A stretch of DNA of 64,000 bases from Paenibacillus tyrphae (GCF_024158745.1 NZ_JAMZAW010000026.1:1-64000), one strand, 5' to 3'. Shown: positions 49,246-58,455, counted from the stretch's first letter. The notes: a model not told the origin generated them from the letters alone. Made by a program: numbers and translations.

Positions 49246-50958
49246 ATGCGTAAGGAAAACAGCGATTTCAAAACGAGCTTTCTATCCGAGGCGGGGACGT
49301 TTATCCGCAACAAGGATTATTTTGCGTTTACGGAGCAGGACGATAAAGCTTGCTATGTGATTGCCCGGGGGCTCGATTCCGATACGGAGAAAGAAAGCGC
49401 CGAGCTGGCGGTCAAGAGCGTCCTTGGCAGTTTTCTAGATAAGCCGACGCTGTCCCGCCGGAAGCTGAAACGGTATTTGTGGGAAGCGCACGAATTGCTG
49501 CAGATCGAAAGCCGCCGGGTCCGGCGTAAGGTCAGTCTGACGCTGGTCGCAACGGACTACACCCGGATGGTGTGGGCGGTAGCCGGGAACACCCGGATGT
49601 ATCAGTTTCGCAATGGAAGATTGCATACGAAAAGCAAGGATCAGAGCTTGTCCCGGTCGATGGCCGATGCGGGAGAACTCTCGGAGGACCGGCTGGACAA
49701 GCACGAGGAACGGCACAATCTGCTGTGGTATATGGGGAAGCCGGGCGCTTTCGAGCCGTTCGTTTCCAAGAAGACGCTGCTGTCCGAGGGCGATGTCCTG
49801 CTGCTCTGTACGCCGGGCTTATGGGAGAACGTAGACGGCGCGGAGATGCTGGATGCGCTGGAAGAGGTCAAGGAGCCGGCGGAGCTTGTCGATACGCTGG
49901 AGGATGTGCTGCTCAGCCGGCAGAATAAGCAAGTGCCGAATTATACGGCAGCGGCCGTTTATGTCAACAAAGTGTTCAAGGAAGACCCGAAGAAAAAATG
50001 GAAAATCATAAAAAGGATCGCCCTGGTGCTGATTCCTCTCCTGCTGCTGGGAGGAGGAGCCTATTTATATACATACAAGACCGCCAAGGCCAAAGTGGAG
50101 GCGGCGGCCGCCATCCTCGAGCGTGAAAAAAGCGGCGACGAGGCGGTGCAGGAGAAGGATTATCCGAACGCGGTCAAGGAGTACAGCGAAGCGCGCAATG
50201 CGGCGATCAAGGTGAGCGACGTCGTCCATATGCGGCTCATCGGCAAAAAGCAAAAGACGGCGCAGCTCATCGTGGACGGCGACGGCTCCTTCAAAGACGG
50301 AAATTATGCCAAGGCGCTCGACAGCTACGAGAAGGCGCAGAAGGAAGCGAAGCAGCAAAGCGTATACGATGAGAAGGATATAGAGAGCAAAATTGCCAAA
50401 GCCCGCACCTACCAGCAAATTACGGAGCTGATGAAGCAGGGGGATCAGAAGCTGCAAGCGCAGGATTACGAAGGCGCCAAGGAAACTTACGCGAAAGCGA
50501 AAAAGGAAGCGCAGCAGGCTGATTTTGCAAGCGGGGAAAAGGAGCTGTCGTCGAAGCTGGAAGCGGCGGATGCGAAGATTGCCGGCGTCTTTAAGGAGAA
50601 GAAGCAGCTGGACGCCGACAAGCTGGAGAAGAAGGGCGACCAGAGCTATACGGCGCAGGCTTATGAGCAGGCCGTAACCTCCTACGCGATGGCGCAGGAG
50701 ATCTATCAGGAAATCAACATGCTGGAGAAGGTGCTCGGCGTCGAGCGGAAAATTTCGAAGGCGCAGGAGAAGCTGAATCCGCCTCCGCAGCCGCCCCAGC
50801 CGGCCGGAGCCGATGGGGCTGCGGGGGCCGGTGGACGCGCTCCGGCAGCTCAAGGCGCAGGCGAAGCGGGCGCGGCAAACCAAGGGGCTGCCGGCCAAGG
50901 CGGAGCCAAAGCGGCAAGCGGCGGTCAGGCCGAGAAGACCGAGGGAGGAGGCAAGTGA
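49246..50958 (+). CDS. pseudo-PP2C with membrane helix and long helical/Ala-rich tail
   Basis: A 570-residue protein beginning 6 bases after the PP2C stop, with no strong ribosome-binding site of its own. Residues 1-240 keep the PP2C fold (SLTLVATDYTRMVWAVAGNT; FVSKKTLLSEGDVLLLCTPG), but the metal ligands have changed: VIARGLD replaces the ADG motif, CTPGLW replaces the SDG motif, and the terminal DN is absent (VPNYTAAAV). It is therefore probably catalytically dead. A membrane helix (about 253-271) follows, then about 240 residues of coiled-coil/tetratricopeptide-like repeats outside or inside, ending in a Pro/Ala/Gly-rich tail. It may sense state rather than dephosphorylate. Confidence 0.8.
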   Translation: MRKENSDFKTSFLSEAGTFIRNKDYFAFTEQDDKACYVIARGLDSDTEKESAELAVKSVLGSFLDKPTLSRRKLKRYLWEAHELLQIESRRVRRKVSLTLVATDYTRMVWAVAGNTRMYQFRNGRLHTKSKDQSLSRSMADAGELSEDRLDKHEERHNLLWYMGKPGAFEPFVSKKTLLSEGDVLLLCTPGLWENVDGAEMLDALEEVKEPAELVDTLEDVLLSRQNKQVPNYTAAAVYVNKVFKEDPKKKWKIIKRIALVLIPLLLLGGGAYLYTYKTAKAKVEAAAAILEREKSGDEAVQEKDYPNAVKEYSEARNAAIKVSDVVHMRLIGKKQKTAQLIVDGDGSFKDGNYAKALDSYEKAQKEAKQQSVYDEKDIESKIAKARTYQQITELMKQGDQKLQAQDYEGAKETYAKAKKEAQQADFASGEKELSSKLEAADAKIAGVFKEKKQLDADKLEKKGDQSYTAQAYEQAVTSYAMAQEIYQEINMLEKVLGVERKISKAQEKLNPPPQPPQPAGADGAAGAGGRAPAAQGAGEAGAANQGAAGQGGAKAASGGQAEKTEGGGK

Positions 50959-50964
50959 GTTCCC

Positions 50965-52242
50965 ATGAAAGACATCTTGCTGGACAGGCTGAGCCGAATG
51001 GAGGATCTCGAACAGCGCAAGCTCTTGAAGCAGATTGTGACGGGCGTCTTTTTGAACCTGGTGGAGTATCAGGAGGATTTGAACCGCAAGCTGGAGGAGC
51101 GCGTGTTTAACGAGGTGGAGGACCAGGAGGACCGGGACGACATCTATGTGACCTTGTGTGCCCGGGAAGAGATCGACCCGATTCACGAGTTTCTGTACCC
51201 GATGCTTGCGGCCGACACCGAGCCGAAAACATGCGACCTGCGCAGCGTGACAGAGCAAATGCAGCGCGGGGAAGAGGCGCTGCTGATGTCGCTGTTTTTG
51301 CAGTGCGATTACTCCAAGCTGAAGGAGCTGCTTCGCGGAAAACGCACGTTCCGTGGGGAAATCGTTACTACCGGAGGCACCCGGGCCATTCAGGTGCGCC
51401 TGCGGCAAAACCTGACGTATATCCGCGAGCTGGAAAAGCTCTATTTTATTTTCCAAAAAAACAACGTGCCGTGGAAGACGGTGAATCATCCGTACGCGGG
51501 CAAGTTTTTCGACGTGCTGTGGACCGGCGGGGAGCAGCCTTCGGGTCCGGAGGAGGAGCTGCTTGAAATCCGGATATTCCTTGAGGAATTCGAAGCGTAC
51601 AAAAAGCTGGACATGGTGCCAATGTGGAACATTGAGCGCTTGGAGCTTAAAAACGTAGGCTTTCCGGTGCCGGCCGCCGACCGGATTAATTTTGAGCATG
51701 TGCTTTCCTTGCGTAAAACGGGGACGCAGCACGGCTATTTGGTCGACGGGGACGAGGCGCTGATCCGGTATATTAAGCGGATGCCGGAGGAACTGACCAT
51801 CGTATCCCCGCAGGACAAATCCGGGAACTGGAACGTGCTGAAAATTACGCAGCCGACACCGACGAAGCTCGGCCGGCTGGCTTACGAGCTCGTTTCGAAC
51901 AAGCGGAAAAGCAGCTTCACTGGCCGCTTCTCCCGCAAGCATCCGGTCGTCGTCCGGGCGAAGGGTGAGATAGCGCGGATCGCGGGCTCCTTCGAAGCTT
52001 CGGACGACCTCGAGCTGGTGCAGGTCGAGATTATGGACGAGGCGGACGGGAAGGAAGTTACCTACGGGATGAACCCGTTCATCAGCGACAACGTGCGGGT
52101 GGAGAACGACAAAAAACGGATGCGGCTCCGCTTTAGAGCCCGCCGGAGCGGGAGCTTTATTTTGCAGGATTTGATGAGCTTTGTCGTTTCGGAGATCCAA
52201 ATGTATTTTCCAGAATACGTCTGCGAAGGGGAATGGGCTTGA
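50965..52242 (+). CDS. unknown protein, candidate baseplate component
   Basis: A 425-residue soluble protein starting 6 bases after the pseudo-PP2C stop. The first 140 residues are helical (MEDLEQRKLLKQIVTGVFLN), a middle region has mixed strands, and the last 200 residues are beta-rich (LVQVEIMDEADGKEVTYGMN). I do not recognise a family; similar proteins in my memory carry the unhelpful label 'normocyte-binding'. Its position next to another unknown and Hsp70-like gene and the absence of any other obvious baseplate protein make a baseplate or adaptor role a reasonable guess. Confidence 0.5.
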   Translation: MKDILLDRLSRMEDLEQRKLLKQIVTGVFLNLVEYQEDLNRKLEERVFNEVEDQEDRDDIYVTLCAREEIDPIHEFLYPMLAADTEPKTCDLRSVTEQMQRGEEALLMSLFLQCDYSKLKELLRGKRTFRGEIVTTGGTRAIQVRLRQNLTYIRELEKLYFIFQKNNVPWKTVNHPYAGKFFDVLWTGGEQPSGPEEELLEIRIFLEEFEAYKKLDMVPMWNIERLELKNVGFPVPAADRINFEHVLSLRKTGTQHGYLVDGDEALIRYIKRMPEELTIVSPQDKSGNWNVLKITQPTPTKLGRLAYELVSNKRKSSFTGRFSRKHPVVVRAKGEIARIAGSFEASDDLELVQVEIMDEADGKEVTYGMNPFISDNVRVENDKKRMRLRFRARRSGSFILQDLMSFVVSEIQMYFPEYVCEGEWA

Positions 52243-52931
52243 ATTACGTATGGGATCTGGTCATTCGGGCTGCGGACGCGGGCACGCCGAAGGACGACCT
52301 TTATTTTGCCCCCGCCAAAGTATACTCGCCTTATATGGAGCTGAGCACCGAAACGCTGAATGCCCGCACCGTCGAAGAGCGTACGGTCGAAGTGAATCCG
52401 TATTACCGGTTTTACGATATTTTCCGCGATCTGTTCGATATTAACAATCAAGAGGATTCGGAATTCCGGCGCACGCTGTTCGATCTTGCGATGCATTTCT
52501 TGACCGATATCGACCTCATGCAGGGCATGAACAAGCGGGAATTTTATATCCGGTTCGTGCTCCGGGATATGGAAGCGGGGCTGTTCGGCGACGGTGTCCG
52601 GGACCGGCTGAAGCTGCTGAACCGGGAGGAGCGGGAAGTCGTGGCCTGCAATCTGCTGCGGCTGTACGAGACGGGGGAAGCGGTGTACCTGCTGAAGGAC
52701 ACGATGCGGAAATTGTTCAAGCATTCGACGATTTACGCGAACTGCGAGGAAAAGGACGAACTGTTGTTCTATGTGGGACAGCGGGAGAATGAGATCACAC
52801 GGGCGAAGCTGGAACTGATCAAGGACCTGTTTCTGCCCGTGCGTTTTCATACGGAGACGTATTGGGATAATCATTTCGGCATTGTGGACGTCGAGGACAC
52901 GATGCGCGTGGATCATATCGCAATGTATTAA
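52233..52931 (+). CDS. unknown protein, candidate baseplate component
   Basis: It overlaps the previous gene by 10 bases, so it is translated with it. The 232-residue product begins MGLNYVWDLVIRAADAG, then contains VNPYYRFYDIFRDLFDINNQ and a last segment LPVRFHTETYWDNHFGIVDV-like. The motif with 'YYRFYDIF' and aromatic ends looks structural and not enzymatic, and I do not recognise it. Co-translation with the larger unknown makes a two-subunit complex likely; similarity to small baseplate wedges is inferred, not shown. Confidence 0.5.
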   Translation: MGLNYVWDLVIRAADAGTPKDDLYFAPAKVYSPYMELSTETLNARTVEERTVEVNPYYRFYDIFRDLFDINNQEDSEFRRTLFDLAMHFLTDIDLMQGMNKREFYIRFVLRDMEAGLFGDGVRDRLKLLNREEREVVACNLLRLYETGEAVYLLKDTMRKLFKHSTIYANCEEKDELLFYVGQRENEITRAKLELIKDLFLPVRFHTETYWDNHFGIVDVEDTMRVDHIAMY

Positions 52932-52980
52932 GCCAAAACTTTAAAGTCGGGTGAATACGAGCGGAGTGAGCGGAATCGTT

Positions 52981-53115
52981 CTGGAGAAGCGTCAGCGTTC
53001 GCCTTTGTCCCCGGATTCTCCCCACTAAATGGGTTATTGAATCCAAGAATCCGTGGTCGGGGGTCCCCACAAAGTACTCTGATTTGCTTCCATGGATAGA
53101 CTTCACTTTGTGGGG
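52981..53115. repeat. structured intergenic repeat, copy 2
   Basis: The segment CTGGAGAAGCG...CGCCTTTGTC at 52981-53009 matches copy 1 (21465-21491). The next stem is CGGATTCT (53012-53019) with AGAATCCG (53046-53053), different from copy 1 in sequence but paired in the same place. A second inverted repeat is CCCCACAAAGT (53065-53075) with ACTTTGTGGGG (53105-53115). It fills the gap before the Hsp70-like gene. Confidence 0.55.
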
Positions 53116-53198
53116 TGGGGCAGCGATCGGAAGAATGATCCGCTTGCGCAGCGGACAGTGATTCACCGGACTTGGTCCTCTACGAAAGGAGCGGAGAC

Positions 53199-55847
53199 AT
53201 GAGAACGTATAAGCTGCATTCGCCGAAGAACGGCGGCACGGAAGAGACGAGCAAGGTCAAGTACACGCGGGACGAGCTGTCGGAGATGACGACGCTGCAA
53301 TTGCGGAGCATCTGCCATAAGGAAAAGCTGGTCGAAGGGCTCTCGGGACCACTCGACCGCGAAGCGCTCATCCGCACGATTCTGAAATACCGCAGCGCGG
53401 AGCAAAGCCTGCTGATCGAGAGCTACGACGAGCACGGATGGGAGCGCGTAGAGGCGGTGATCGCCCGGTATTTGAATACGCCGCTGCCGGATGATGGCAG
53501 CATTCAAATTCCGGCCAAAGTGACGCTGTACGACGGACTTAAGGTAGATAAACTCGACCAATACCGGGTCAAAGCTCCGGGCACCGTTACCGAATCGAAC
53601 GTGCTGCTCGTCAACGATCATATGGAGCTGTGCGGCATTATGAATCTGGTCAAGGACGGGCCGGACCCGGGCATGTACTGCCTGACCGCTTCTAATGAAA
53701 TGTCGTTTCGCCGCACCTCGAACAAAAATTACAGCTTCCTGCTGTTCCGCAAGCAGGATTCGGAATATGTATACCAGACCTATACCCGCAGCAAGCCGCT
53801 GCCGCCCACGAATTTGCACTACTGGCGAATTCCGATTCCGGAGCTGGAAATCCGGGACTTGGAAGATACCGACGCGGTGCTGGCTATCGATTTCGGAACG
53901 TCCAACACAACGGCGGGCGCCTATTTGGACAGCAGCTACATTTCCAATCCCTCTCGCCATGATTTGTTGAACGGGACGCTTCGGCTGAACAGCATCAATC
54001 TGGTGAAATTCCCGGTGGCCGGTGGCAAACGGGAGGAGTGGATCGAGCTGCTGCCGACGATTGTCGCCGTAGCAGACTGCTCGGATACGCAGCAGGTGAA
54101 CTATTATTTTGGCCATGAAGCCATGAAATTCATGAAGAAGAACGGATACACGGGCCATGCTACCGTCTTTCACGGCATCAAGCGCTGGGTCAACCGGTAT
54201 AAGCTTCCCGAAGAAATCGTGGACGGGCAAGGGAATACGGCGGTCGTCCGCAGAAACGATATTTTGCGTGCCTATCTGCTTCACGTAATCGAAACGGCGG
54301 AGCATCAATTCAAGTGCCGCTTCCGCAAGCTGCACATTTCCAGCCCCGTGAAGCTGAAGACGCAGTTCGCCGAAATGTTCGCGGAGCTGCTGCCGGATTA
54401 CCGCATCGAATCGGACGACGCGCTGGATGAAGGGATGGCCGTGCTGTTCAATACGATCGCGGATCAGATCGAGAAAAATACGTTTGCGGACGGCGAGACC
54501 TATAACGCGCTTGTCATCGACTGCGGCGGAGGAACGACGGATTTGTCTTCGTGCCGGTTTCGGATCGAGGACGGCCACATCTCCTACAAGCTGGATATTC
54601 ATACGGCCTACGAGAACGGCGACACCAATTTTGGCGGCAACAATATTACTTACCGGATTTTGCAGTTCATGAAAATCGTCTTTGCCGACTACTACACCAA
54701 GGGCGGCAGCGTGCCGGATATCGACAGCTTGATCGGCATTCCCGGCCCCGACCTGTTCCGGCACGTGGACGAATTCGGCATCGAGTCGGTCTACGAGCGG
54801 TTCGAAGCGCGCTATCGCGAAGCGGAGCGCATTATTCCGACCCGGTTTAAGGATTACGAAAACCGGACGCGGGAAGAATACCTGCGGGTAAAAAGTAATT
54901 ATTACTTTTTGTGGGAAATCGCAGACAGCATGAAGAAAGAGTTTTTCCGCAAGACGGGCATTCTGCGCAATCGGTTCGATTCGCAGACCGGGGACCGGCA
55001 GGAGCAGGATCTGAAAATCACCGCGGTAGACCGCTGGTGCCTGTCCGCCTACGAGAACGGCCGCATGAAGGATATCTACGAATTCCCCCGCGTCGTGTTC
55101 AATATTAACGAGATCAACCAGTTGATCAAAGCGGATATTTACGACATCGTGCGCAAGTTCCTGGAAGATTTCTACCAGGATGGGCGGCTGCAGGAATACT
55201 CCATCATCAAGCTGACTGGCCAATCGTGCCGCATCGACAGCTTCCGCGAAGCGCTGAAGGAATTCGTCCCCGGACGCAGCATCGAATTCCGGCAAAAAAC
55301 CGAGGAAAGCGACAGCGTTCCGGAGCTGAAGCTGGCCTGCCTGCGGGGAGCGATCCGCTATCTCAGCGCGAGGAAGGCGGGCACGATCGAGGCCTATATT
55401 ACGAATCACGCGCCGGTCGTCCCTTATACCGTCAGCGCCTTCACCCACAGCCGGCAGGAGAAGCTCTTGATCAGCAGCCAGGAAAGGCTGAATCAGGTGC
55501 AGGGGTCCATTTCCCGGCCGTTCGAGGTCAAGGAGGTGGAGCTCTTCTTGAAAGGAAGCGACGGCGCCGTGCGTCACAAGTATGCGTATGCCAACGAGCC
55601 GGGAAGCTTCGAGCCGATCCGCTATGAGGACATCGCCGGACGGTACGGGGCCAAGATCCCGCAGGACGACACGGACTCCATCCAGAACGGCGAGGTCAAA
55701 TTTTTCGTGTTCGCGGAGGACAACGAGTGGGGCTTCCATGTGGTGCCGGTTGCGCGAGAGGACGAGCAGCTGTACTTGGGAAGCAAGCGGTTTTTTGCAT
55801 TCGAAAACGATCTGTCGGAGCTTGATTTCTTTGACGGCTGGAAATAG
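53199..55847 (+). CDS. Hsp70/actin-like ATPase with N-terminal extension
   Basis: The ATG at 53199 follows GAAAGGAGCGG. The 882-residue protein has an N-terminal helical module with a SAP-like segment (MTTLQLRSICHKEKLVEGLS) and about 225 residues before the ATPase. Actin/Hsp70 phosphate motifs are AIDFGTSNTTAGAY (Asp about 231), VIDCGGGTTDLS (about 441) and an adenosine-type LTGQSCRIDSFR (about 680). No usual Hsp70 substrate-binding domain is readable after it; a beta-rich C-terminus takes its place. With the J-domain protein it may form a dedicated chaperone for folding, assembling or taking apart the sheath, a job done by ClpV in type VI systems. Confidence 0.8.
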   Translation: MRTYKLHSPKNGGTEETSKVKYTRDELSEMTTLQLRSICHKEKLVEGLSGPLDREALIRTILKYRSAEQSLLIESYDEHGWERVEAVIARYLNTPLPDDGSIQIPAKVTLYDGLKVDKLDQYRVKAPGTVTESNVLLVNDHMELCGIMNLVKDGPDPGMYCLTASNEMSFRRTSNKNYSFLLFRKQDSEYVYQTYTRSKPLPPTNLHYWRIPIPELEIRDLEDTDAVLAIDFGTSNTTAGAYLDSSYISNPSRHDLLNGTLRLNSINLVKFPVAGGKREEWIELLPTIVAVADCSDTQQVNYYFGHEAMKFMKKNGYTGHATVFHGIKRWVNRYKLPEEIVDGQGNTAVVRRNDILRAYLLHVIETAEHQFKCRFRKLHISSPVKLKTQFAEMFAELLPDYRIESDDALDEGMAVLFNTIADQIEKNTFADGETYNALVIDCGGGTTDLSSCRFRIEDGHISYKLDIHTAYENGDTNFGGNNITYRILQFMKIVFADYYTKGGSVPDIDSLIGIPGPDLFRHVDEFGIESVYERFEARYREAERIIPTRFKDYENRTREEYLRVKSNYYFLWEIADSMKKEFFRKTGILRNRFDSQTGDRQEQDLKITAVDRWCLSAYENGRMKDIYEFPRVVFNINEINQLIKADIYDIVRKFLEDFYQDGRLQEYSIIKLTGQSCRIDSFREALKEFVPGRSIEFRQKTEESDSVPELKLACLRGAIRYLSARKAGTIEAYITNHAPVVPYTVSAFTHSRQEKLLISSQERLNQVQGSISRPFEVKEVELFLKGSDGAVRHKYAYANEPGSFEPIRYEDIAGRYGAKIPQDDTDSIQNGEVKFFVFAEDNEWGFHVVPVAREDEQLYLGSKRFFAFENDLSELDFFDGWK

Positions 55848-55857
55848 GAGGTAGCGG

Positions 55858-56631
55858 ATGTTCTCCAATATATATCCGAATTTTCATAAAGGCCGGATTC
55901 TGAAGCGGGAGATGCTGGAGAGCCTGAGGGATTATCCGAGGCAGCTCGCGGACCTGTATTTTCAGTCCTATTCGGACGGTATCGTGGCGGGGACCGACGT
56001 TAGAGTGGAAGCGGAACAGCTTGTGGTCGGCTGCGGGATCGTCAAGCACGGCGGCCGGCTGTATACGCTGGAGGAGGAGCAGCAGGTGCCTTACTCTGCG
56101 ACCGGCAAGGAGACCGTGCTCAAAATCCGCTTTCACGCAGCGGAGGAGCAAAGCGATTATACGGTGTACGACGCGGAGCTCGTCCTGGACGAGGAGGCCG
56201 CCGGCGACAGCGAGCTGGAGCTCGGACGGTTCAAGCTGAAGGAGGGCGCGAAGCTGCGATCGGAGTACCAGGGCTTCGCGGACTTTGCCACCGAGTTCAA
56301 TACGTGGAACATGATCCACGCGGCTTATGCGGGCGTCGGGCAGCGCAGCGTTCACCCTGCGTTGATGCGGTATTTTGCCGGCCAACTGCTCAGCCGGGGC
56401 AGCACGAACCCGTACGACATCGCCTTTGCGATGCAGTGCATGAGCCAGGAAACCGTAGACCGGGAGCTGATCCTGCATTATATCGGGACCCGGCTCGGCA
56501 TGGGCTATAAGCCGTACGACAACGGGCAAATTCACAAATATTTGGGACGCATATTGGACGACGTTCAGGGCGGAAACCGCAGAGGGCCTGACCTGAGGCC
56601 GGGTGGTCCGCGACGGATGATTGTGGAGTAG
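55858..56631 (+). CDS. unknown protein, candidate baseplate/tail component
   Basis: A 257-residue soluble protein 10 bases after the Hsp70-like gene. The opening PNFHKGRILKREMLESLRDY, then YSDGIVAGTDVRVEAEQLVV and CGIVKHGGRLYTLEE, resembles phage-like and injection-system proteins that place a domain at a baseplate or on its rim: a helix pair, then a beta segment repeating 'DGIV.G..V'. The C-terminal third is helical. The family was not identified; the name is inferred from pattern and location. Confidence 0.5.
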   Translation: MFSNIYPNFHKGRILKREMLESLRDYPRQLADLYFQSYSDGIVAGTDVRVEAEQLVVGCGIVKHGGRLYTLEEEQQVPYSATGKETVLKIRFHAAEEQSDYTVYDAELVLDEEAAGDSELELGRFKLKEGAKLRSEYQGFADFATEFNTWNMIHAAYAGVGQRSVHPALMRYFAGQLLSRGSTNPYDIAFAMQCMSQETVDRELILHYIGTRLGMGYKPYDNGQIHKYLGRILDDVQGGNRRGPDLRPGGPRRMIVE

Positions 56632-56690
56632 CACGACGTAGTGGTAAGAGTACAACTAGAAATTCATACAGTGAGAGGAATTTGCGAATC

Positions 56691-57713
56691 ATGAATAAAC
56701 GTTTAACGATTCTATCGCTTGGTGTGGCGATCTGCGTATCCCTTAGCGGCTGCGGCTCCATCGGCAAAATCGCGGAGAAGGTAAAAGAACAAACCACCCA
56801 AGCGAAGCAAGAATCGAATCAAGCGCAGGACACGGCAAAATATAATACGTATATCGCTTTAAGCAACTACTTGACCCAGAGGCTGGACAAGACGTTCGAA
56901 ATGTATTTCCAAGAGTTCGGCGGGGAGGAAGAAATCCGCATCCGCAAAAACTTTACCGGCTTCAATACGATTCCGGTGCTGCAAGGGCATAAGGACGATG
57001 TGGATAAAGCGCTGGCGTTCGCCTCGAAGGAGCCTTCTTATCAGGCTGCGGACGAATCGGTTAAGGCTTTGGCTCCCAAGCTGAAGGAGCTGATGGAAAC
57101 GACGGGCGAGATGCAGACGTACTATCAGAACAAAGCACATGCCGAGGACGAGTTCGCCAAAGGCAAGGAGCTGCACAAGAAATTGCTTGTGCAGTTTAGC
57201 GAGGTGTCGGATTTAGCCGACAAGTTTTTTGCCGATTTTGCGGTCATCACGGAGAAAAGGAAGAAAGAAGACTTGGAGGAGCTCAAGAAAAGCGATCAGT
57301 TGATCCGCTACCATGCTATGAGCATCGTCAACCGGGCGCAGGATATCCAGAAGGCGTTTGACAAAGCCGGGGTGACCGACGACAACGTGCTGGATTTCGA
57401 CGCGAACCAATACGCCGAGCTGTACAAGCTGCTGACGGAAGATATCGACAAGTTTACGGAGCTTTCGAAGGATAAGGAAAGGCTGAAAAAAGAAAAGGTG
57501 CAGATCGTTCCCGTATTTACCGACAGTATCCAGCGGGTGAAGACGTCTGCCACCGATCTGATGGAAATTTTGCGTACTAAGGATACGACGATCAGCAGCG
57601 ATATGAAAGGGAAAGTGACGACAGGCGGAAAGAACGTGCCGCTGAAAAACTTCGACAAGCGCGTTTCGGCTGTGGTCGATTCGTATAATACGATGATCGG
57701 TTTGAGCCGGTGA
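56691..57713 (+). CDS. DUF3829-type lipoprotein
   Basis: ATG 56691 (MNKRLTILSLGVAICVSLSGC) begins a lipoprotein: lipobox SLSGC, Cys about residue 21. A helical coiled-coil region (AEKVKEQTTQAKQESNQAQD) is followed by the DUF3829 body: NTYIALSNYLTQRLDKTFEM, DDVDKALAFASKEPSYQAAD and the helix LKKSDQLIRYHAMSIVNRAQ. Lipoproteins of this kind sit on the outer face of the membrane. In this cluster it could be the membrane or wall anchor of the machine. A strong terminator follows it, so it ends a transcript. Confidence 0.7.
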   Translation: MNKRLTILSLGVAICVSLSGCGSIGKIAEKVKEQTTQAKQESNQAQDTAKYNTYIALSNYLTQRLDKTFEMYFQEFGGEEEIRIRKNFTGFNTIPVLQGHKDDVDKALAFASKEPSYQAADESVKALAPKLKELMETTGEMQTYYQNKAHAEDEFAKGKELHKKLLVQFSEVSDLADKFFADFAVITEKRKKEDLEELKKSDQLIRYHAMSIVNRAQDIQKAFDKAGVTDDNVLDFDANQYAELYKLLTEDIDKFTELSKDKERLKKEKVQIVPVFTDSIQRVKTSATDLMEILRTKDTTISSDMKGKVTTGGKNVPLKNFDKRVSAVVDSYNTMIGLSR

Positions 57714-57723
57714 AATAGGTTTC

Positions 57724-57755
57724 AAGAGCCCTTGCCATAAAGGGCTCTTCAAGGT
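57724..57755 (+). terminator. Rho-independent terminator
   Basis: AAGAGCCCTT (57724-57733) and AAGGGCTCTT (57740-57749) are perfect 10-bp complements with loop GCCATA, followed by CAAGGTTTTT. It separates the machine genes from the effector and spike genes. Confidence 0.85.
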
Positions 57756-57793
57756 TTTTCCAGTCAGTAGGTTACCCACAAGGGAGCAGCCAA

Positions 57794-58429
57794 ATGAACA
57801 GACAAGAAGCATTGCGGCATTTTTACGATACTTATGTCAAGCCGGTCTATGAGGAGCAATTGGATGAGCTCGAACGCAACTATCATTCTTGTAAGGATGA
57901 TTTGTCGGAACAATTTATTCAGTCGTTCCGCGGGCTGTGCATGAAGATACGCGAGAAGCAGTCGGCCGGAGAAAAAGGCACAATCGGATATATCACGTAC
58001 TCGATGCGCCGGACGTTTATTATGGAAAATAAATTCGAGCATACGGTTCATGCTTATGACCGGAACTGGTTTTTTGACCAAGACCCATGCTGTACAGCTT
58101 ATGATTCAAGTTGGATTTTCGGGCGTTTGGAACGACTGGAGGCCGAATGGAAGGCGAAGAGCCGCCTGTATATGAACAAGATTTTTGCGCCCGATGTGGA
58201 GCGAATCAAATTGCGGAAAGCCGCCGAATTGAACCGGTATCTGGTTTATTTGGCGCAAGAGGCCATGCCGTTGGCCGCAGAACTACCGGAGTTTCAAGAC
58301 TTGGCGTGCGAGAACGATTTGGAAGTGTATGCAGGCGAATATAAAGGCCGAATGGACTTGGTTTACCAAAAAAAGAAAACGAGCGTGCAAGCCGTGATGA
58401 AGCCTGTACGATCCCGAGAAATTTTATAA
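57794..58429 (+). CDS. unknown protein upstream of the spike genes
   Basis: A 211-residue soluble protein with weak ribosome-binding site AAGGGAGC. It is largely helical, with KPVYEEQLDELERNYHSCKD, a central stretch MRRTFIMENKFEHTVHAYDR and DQDPCCTAYDSSWIFGRLER. The family was not recognised. It begins the gene group that holds spikes and a candidate immunity gene; it may be an adaptor that loads an effector on VgrG, but nothing in the sequence proves this. Confidence 0.5.
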   Translation: MNRQEALRHFYDTYVKPVYEEQLDELERNYHSCKDDLSEQFIQSFRGLCMKIREKQSAGEKGTIGYITYSMRRTFIMENKFEHTVHAYDRNWFFDQDPCCTAYDSSWIFGRLERLEAEWKAKSRLYMNKIFAPDVERIKLRKAAELNRYLVYLAQEAMPLAAELPEFQDLACENDLEVYAGEYKGRMDLVYQKKKTSVQAVMKPVRSREIL

Positions 58430-58455
58430 TTTCAAATACAGGAGCAAACCAGCCG

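Noticed and set aside
50065..52200. A 711-codon minus-strand frame spanning two plus-strand genes
   Set aside because: It runs across gene boundaries, is Leu/Arg/His-rich nonsense and has no start signal.
53163..55868. A 901-codon minus-strand frame opposite the Hsp70-like gene
   Set aside because: It mirrors the real gene almost exactly, has no recognisable motif and only arises from high-GC codon use.
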